Positions 12,682-15,600 of a stretch of DNA of 15,600 nucleotides are shown here, piece after piece. How positions within the stretch are numbered: position 1 is the stretch's first letter; every line of letters starts with the position of its first letter. Origin of the DNA: Lachnospiraceae bacterium (GTDB lineage: Bacteria > Bacillota > Clostridia > Lachnospirales > Lachnospiraceae); assembly GCA_017958465.1 (NCBI GenBank), contig JAGDCQ010000275.1, positions 1 to 15,600 of the forward strand. The letters are read 5' to 3'. The notes below the pieces were generated by a model. It was not told where the DNA came from. It saw nothing but the letters and a program-made list of their open reading frames with translations, and did no database searches. The translations under genes and the position numbers were made by a program.

Positions 12682-14085
12682 CTACTTTTCTATCATCCTG
12701 ATCAGCCTGTCTTTCCTGCCTTTTGAGTACGGGTGTTCTCTTAACGGCAGGTTGAACTTTGTGGATCCGATGAGCACCGTCTGCGGGTGTGTAAACTCCA
12801 TAAAGCCCCATTTGCCGTGGTAAGCACCCATCCCGGAGTGTCCGACGCCGTTAAAGGGCGCGCCTTTTACCATCATGTGAAGGCATACCTCGTTTATACA
12901 GCCGCCACCATACTGCATGCGCTGCATGGTTTTCTTTGCCCAGGCAACATCCTTTGTGAAAATATACAGGGAAAGGCCGTGTTCTCTTTCCGCTATTGTC
13001 CCAAGCACCTTTTCCACTTCCGAGTCCTCAAAGGGAACGACAGGCAGGAGCGGGCAGAAAAGCTCCTTCCGGACTATCTCCTCCGAACTGTCCACAGGAT
13101 AGATTATTGTCGGCGCGTACTTGCAGGTGGCCTCGTCTCCTGTCCCTCCAAAGACGATGCGGTCCTTGTAGGGCTCGGCATTTGCCACGCACTTGTCGTA
13201 AGCTGCCTTGTTTATAAGGTGGGGGTACTCGGGATTATGCACCGGGTCTTCCCCTATCTGGCTTACAAAGGCCTTTTTCAGCTCTTCAAGGAAGTCCGCC
13301 GCTACCTCTTTTGCTACGGCTACCTGGTTGATATTTATGCATATCTGGCCGGCATTGAGGATCTTGAAGAAGGCGATCTTTCTTGCGGCATCCTTAAGGT
13401 CCGCATCTTTCCTGACCACGCACCAGTTGCCGGTTTCCCCGCCAAGCTCAAGCGCCGTTGGAGTAAGGTTTTTTGCGGCTTCCGAAAGGACATGGACACC
13501 GACCTTCGGGGACCCTGTGTAGAATATCTTGTCAAACCGCTCCGCAAGGCACATATCTGCCACATCATGCCCGCCGTCGATCACAGTGACATAGTTTTCC
13601 GGGAAGATTCCGGCAAGGACCTCTTTAAGCACAGCCGTGCACCTTGCGGATTTCGAGCTGGCCTTGATGATCGCTGTGTTTCCGCCCGCTATTGCAGGGA
13701 CAAGCACTCCGAGGGACAGGAACACGGGGAAATTGAAAGGACTGATTATAAGTGACACGCCGTAGGGCATCTTGTAAACTTTGGTCGTAACGCTCGGGAA
13801 ACAATGGAGACCGCTGAAATGCGTCTCCGGCCGTGCCCAGCGGCGCAGCCCCTTAATTGCTTCGTTTATCTCCATAAGAGTGCTTCCGATATCGCAGAAA
13901 TAGGCCTCCAGGGGCGCTCTGCCAAGGTCTTCGCAGAGGGCATCCTCAAGCTTCCTGCTGTTTTGTATCACGGCCTGTTTCAGCTTTTTCAGCTGTTCGA
14001 TCCTGAATTTCACGGGCAGAGTCGCTCCGCTCCTGAAAAACTCCCGCTGTGCTTCCACTATTCCGTGTATTTTTTCCTTGTCCAT
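12682..14085 (-). CDS. Aldehyde dehydrogenase, ALDH3-like
   Basis: The 467-residue length fits class 3-type ALDHs, which oxidise fatty or aromatic aldehydes with NAD(P)+. The active-site set is complete: Asn118 in SPFNFP, general base Glu213 in ELGG, nucleophile Cys249 in NAGQICI, and YTGSPKVG (189-196) at the nucleotide site. PFNGVGHSGMGAYHGKWGFMEFTH (410-433) is the C-terminal hallmark of the ALDH3 group. Two oddities are visible: the usual KPSE cofactor motif reads KASS (141-144), and ELGGKSP reads ELGGETG. Loss of the Glu that binds the adenosine ribose may favour NADP+, which is inference. The start has AGGAGG. No clear promoter was found in 14086-14206, nor a terminator after the CotH-like gene, so the two could be cotranscribed. 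The physiological substrate is unknown. Confidence 0.93.
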   Translation of the reverse strand: MDKEKIHGIVEAQREFFRSGATLPVKFRIEQLKKLKQAVIQNSRKLEDALCEDLGRAPLEAYFCDIGSTLMEINEAIKGLRRWARPETHFSGLHCFPSVTTKVYKMPYGVSLIISPFNFPVFLSLGVLVPAIAGGNTAIIKASSKSARCTAVLKEVLAGIFPENYVTVIDGGHDVADMCLAERFDKIFYTGSPKVGVHVLSEAAKNLTPTALELGGETGNWCVVRKDADLKDAARKIAFFKILNAGQICININQVAVAKEVAADFLEELKKAFVSQIGEDPVHNPEYPHLINKAAYDKCVANAEPYKDRIVFGGTGDEATCKYAPTIIYPVDSSEEIVRKELFCPLLPVVPFEDSEVEKVLGTIAEREHGLSLYIFTKDVAWAKKTMQRMQYGGGCINEVCLHMMVKGAPFNGVGHSGMGAYHGKWGFMEFTHPQTVLIGSTKFNLPLREHPYSKGRKDRLIRMIEK

Positions 14086-14206
14086 AGTATCGCCTCCTGC
14101 TGCTTACTCTCCGTAGCTTCCGGTCCGAACGCCTTTGGGAAAACGCCTGTCCGCACGGCAATTGTTTATTATCTGATCATCTATGACTATATCACATATC
14201 AAGATA

Positions 14207-15600
14207 CTATGAAACTCTTTTTCTTTTCCAAACCATTATGGCGATAAGGACAGCGGCTGCGATCACGGCAACCGAGCCGCCCACCGGCAGCCATTTGTAT
14301 ATGTCCAGCGTTTCGGACGGGGAGTCGGTGGTGCCGGGATCCGCAGTGGTGTCGGGAGTGTCGGTGTTTGCTGAGTCTTCGGGCTCATTTGTTTTTTCCG
14401 GATCACTGTTGCCCGGATTCTGCCCGAAGCCCCCATTCCTGTCTCTTCCGAACATACCGCCGCCCATGCCGCCCATGGTGCCCATGTCGGAGAGATTGAG
14501 GCCTGTGGTATCAACAGGCTCACTGTTGCCGTCCAGCTGGCGTGAAACTGCTTCCGAGCGCAGCGTCACAAAGTCAGTGAGCGCCTGTATTCCCTTGTCA
14601 AACTCATCCGTCGTGCAGAATTTAGTAGGGTCTGCTTCAACATAAGGACGTAGCATTTCGGCAGTGTCCTTTATCATTGCGACCATTTCATCGTTCGAGA
14701 ACCATTTTGTCAGGAATTCCGAGAACAGTTCATGGTACATTTCGGTGTATTCTTCGTCGGAGAATATCCATCCTACCATAGGGCGGTCATCCGTGCTGCC
14801 ACCCGATACTGGGCTGTCGATCAGCGAATTGACGGTACTTGAGGACTCACTCCTTTGGAAGCTTCCGAAGGCCAGATTGTAGTCCCACGGGATCATTGCG
14901 AGCTTTCCGTCCTTTTCGTGCAGGTAATAATTGTGGACCATGCTGCCGGTATAGCTGTCGCCGTTGCAAACGAAGATATGAACAACAAAGTAGCGAAGGA
15001 CTTCGTCCATATCCAGGATGTCCTCAAGATCAGAATACTCCGACAGACTCTTCAGAGACGCGATCAGCCTCTCGCGGTCCGTGTCGGATATCTTGGTCTT
15101 CGCGTTATCAAAGATATTTGAGTAGCTGTCCGGGTCGTCATCGATGTATTTGAGTTTCACATCATCGCTGCCCATTCCACCTCCGAAGCCTCCGCCGAAA
15201 CCACCTCCAAAACCGCCGCCTTCCTGCGGATCAAAACCTTCGGGAGGTGTGAAACCGCCCTGTGAACGTTCGGGATCTTCAGTGCTTCCCTGGCCGCCCT
15301 GGCCTTGACCTCCCTGCATCCACGGCATACCTCCCTCAGGAGGTGTGAAGCCTTCAGGCGGGTTGAAGCCTCCCTGCTGGTCGAATCCTTCCGGCCACTC
15401 AAAATCATCCATATTGAAGTCGCGTCCATTTCCGCGGCCTCCGCCAAAGCCTGTACTGTCGGGCTTATACAGTTCTCCTTCGTCCGATCCGTAATTGCGG
15501 GACAGGAAGCTGTCTTCTACCCCTTCTACGGCCAGATACAGTCCCCAGTCCTCTCCGTTGACTGTGATGTAAACATAGCTGCAGAGCGGGCTTGCGACGC
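14207..15600 (-). CDS. CotH-family protein kinase-like, membrane-anchored (5' partial)
   Basis: The frame is open to the window's right edge, so the N-terminus is missing; 463 residues are visible. The ATG at 15412 is internal, because the sequence before it (SYVYITVNGEDWGLYLAVEG, then VEDSFLSRNYG and GELYKPDS) is classic CotH. CotH of Bacillus phosphorylates spore-coat proteins. A Gly/Pro-rich insert of nearly 100 residues follows. Further on, the family's YYLHEKDGKLAMIPWDYNLAFG stretch (nucleotides about 14862-14933) carries the W-D-x-N motif thought to bind metal/ATP. A second Gly/Met-rich part, a Thr/Pro/Asp-rich linker, a membrane segment (about residues 438-456 of the visible part) and KRKR finish the protein. 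This suggests the kinase domain lies outside the cell, tethered to the membrane. Whether it acts in sporulation or at the vegetative surface cannot be told here. Confidence 0.9.
   Translation of the reverse strand, partial: VASPLCSYVYITVNGEDWGLYLAVEGVEDSFLSRNYGSDEGELYKPDSTGFGGGRGNGRDFNMDDFEWPEGFDQQGGFNPPEGFTPPEGGMPWMQGGQGQGGQGSTEDPERSQGGFTPPEGFDPQEGGGFGGGFGGGFGGGMGSDDVKLKYIDDDPDSYSNIFDNAKTKISDTDRERLIASLKSLSEYSDLEDILDMDEVLRYFVVHIFVCNGDSYTGSMVHNYYLHEKDGKLAMIPWDYNLAFGSFQRSESSSTVNSLIDSPVSGGSTDDRPMVGWIFSDEEYTEMYHELFSEFLTKWFSNDEMVAMIKDTAEMLRPYVEADPTKFCTTDEFDKGIQALTDFVTLRSEAVSRQLDGNSEPVDTTGLNLSDMGTMGGMGGGMFGRDRNGGFGQNPGNSDPEKTNEPEDSANTDTPDTTADPGTTDSPSETLDIYKWLPVGGSVAVIAAAVLIAIMVWKRKRVS
15167..15450 (-). 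repeat. Gly/Pro-rich repeat insert in the CotH-like gene
   Basis: This region encodes repeated units of the type PPEGF(T/D)PPEGG, then GQGGQG, then three GGGF copies ending in GGGM. Codons of the repeat units are similar enough for slippage or recombination. It separates the LYKPDS motif from the DDVKLKYIDDDPDSYSNIF part of the CotH domain. Confidence 0.82.

Noticed and set aside
12787..13755. 322-residue open frame on the + strand opposite the aldehyde dehydrogenase
   Set aside because: It has no family features and no ribosome site, and it fully overlaps a gene with complete ALDH motifs; it is a codon-bias shadow.
14086..14206. Promoter for the aldehyde dehydrogenase gene
   Set aside because: Several AT-rich -10-like strings exist (TATAGT, GATAAT on the minus strand), but none has a reasonable -35 at proper spacing, so no site is called.
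15157..15447. Separate short ORF over the Gly-rich part of the CotH-like gene
   Set aside because: The CotH reading frame is continuous through this region and carries recognisable motifs on both sides.

Overview
The window looks like chromosomal DNA of a low-to-mid GC Firmicute of the class Clostridia, with Lachnospiraceae-like style. The signs are strong AGGAGG ribosome sites, a lipoprotein with a Thr/Pro-rich linker after its lipobox, a YtrA-type GntR regulator, a DUF5808 protein and a CotH-family kinase with a Gly-rich insert. Genus cannot be fixed from the sequence alone. There are 15 protein genes, two of them cut by the window edges. No tRNA, rRNA, CRISPR array, insertion sequence or phage gene was seen. 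Only the two leftmost genes are on the + strand.

Layout. Positions 2-691 hold the 3' end of an extracellular solute-binding protein with an unusual C-terminal membrane anchor. Positions 850-2367 hold a lipoprotein built from an internally duplicated pair of beta-rich modules. It has its own promoter, overlaid by a terminator hairpin, and a bidirectional terminator faces the minus-strand genes. Next come minus-strand larB-larC-mntP (5130 to 2458), nickel-pincer cofactor maturation genes followed by an MntP-type metal exporter. Just upstream is a pair of small uncharacterised membrane proteins (5959 to 5228) with a clear promoter. Two terminator-like hairpins lie between the pair and larB, and larB has no obvious promoter of its own, so read-through control of one larger operon is possible.

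Positions 9924 to 6104 form a five-gene minus-strand operon: PLDc_N small membrane protein, ABC ATPase, ABC-2 permease, YtrA-type GntR repressor, and a DUF5808 multi-pass protein. The first three match the order of Bacillus yxlE-yxlF-yxlG. The promoter is near consensus and carries a perfect 15-bp palindrome over the -10 and start region, the likely site of autoregulation by the operon's own GntR protein.

Positions 12467 to 10082 hold an XRE-TPR regulator overlapping by 11 bp an MFS exporter. Their promoter sits inside a long inverted repeat, which suggests autoregulated efflux. Positions 14085 to 12682 hold an ALDH3-like aldehyde dehydrogenase, followed by a 13-bp tandem repeat. Positions 15600 to 14207 hold a CotH-like kinase, truncated at its N-terminus by the window edge, with Gly/Pro-rich repeats and a C-terminal membrane anchor.

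The most interesting parts are the lar-mntP cluster with its membrane-protein neighbours, the two self-contained regulator/transporter operons with readable operators, and the surface-anchored CotH variant. No wholly new system can be demonstrated from sequence alone.
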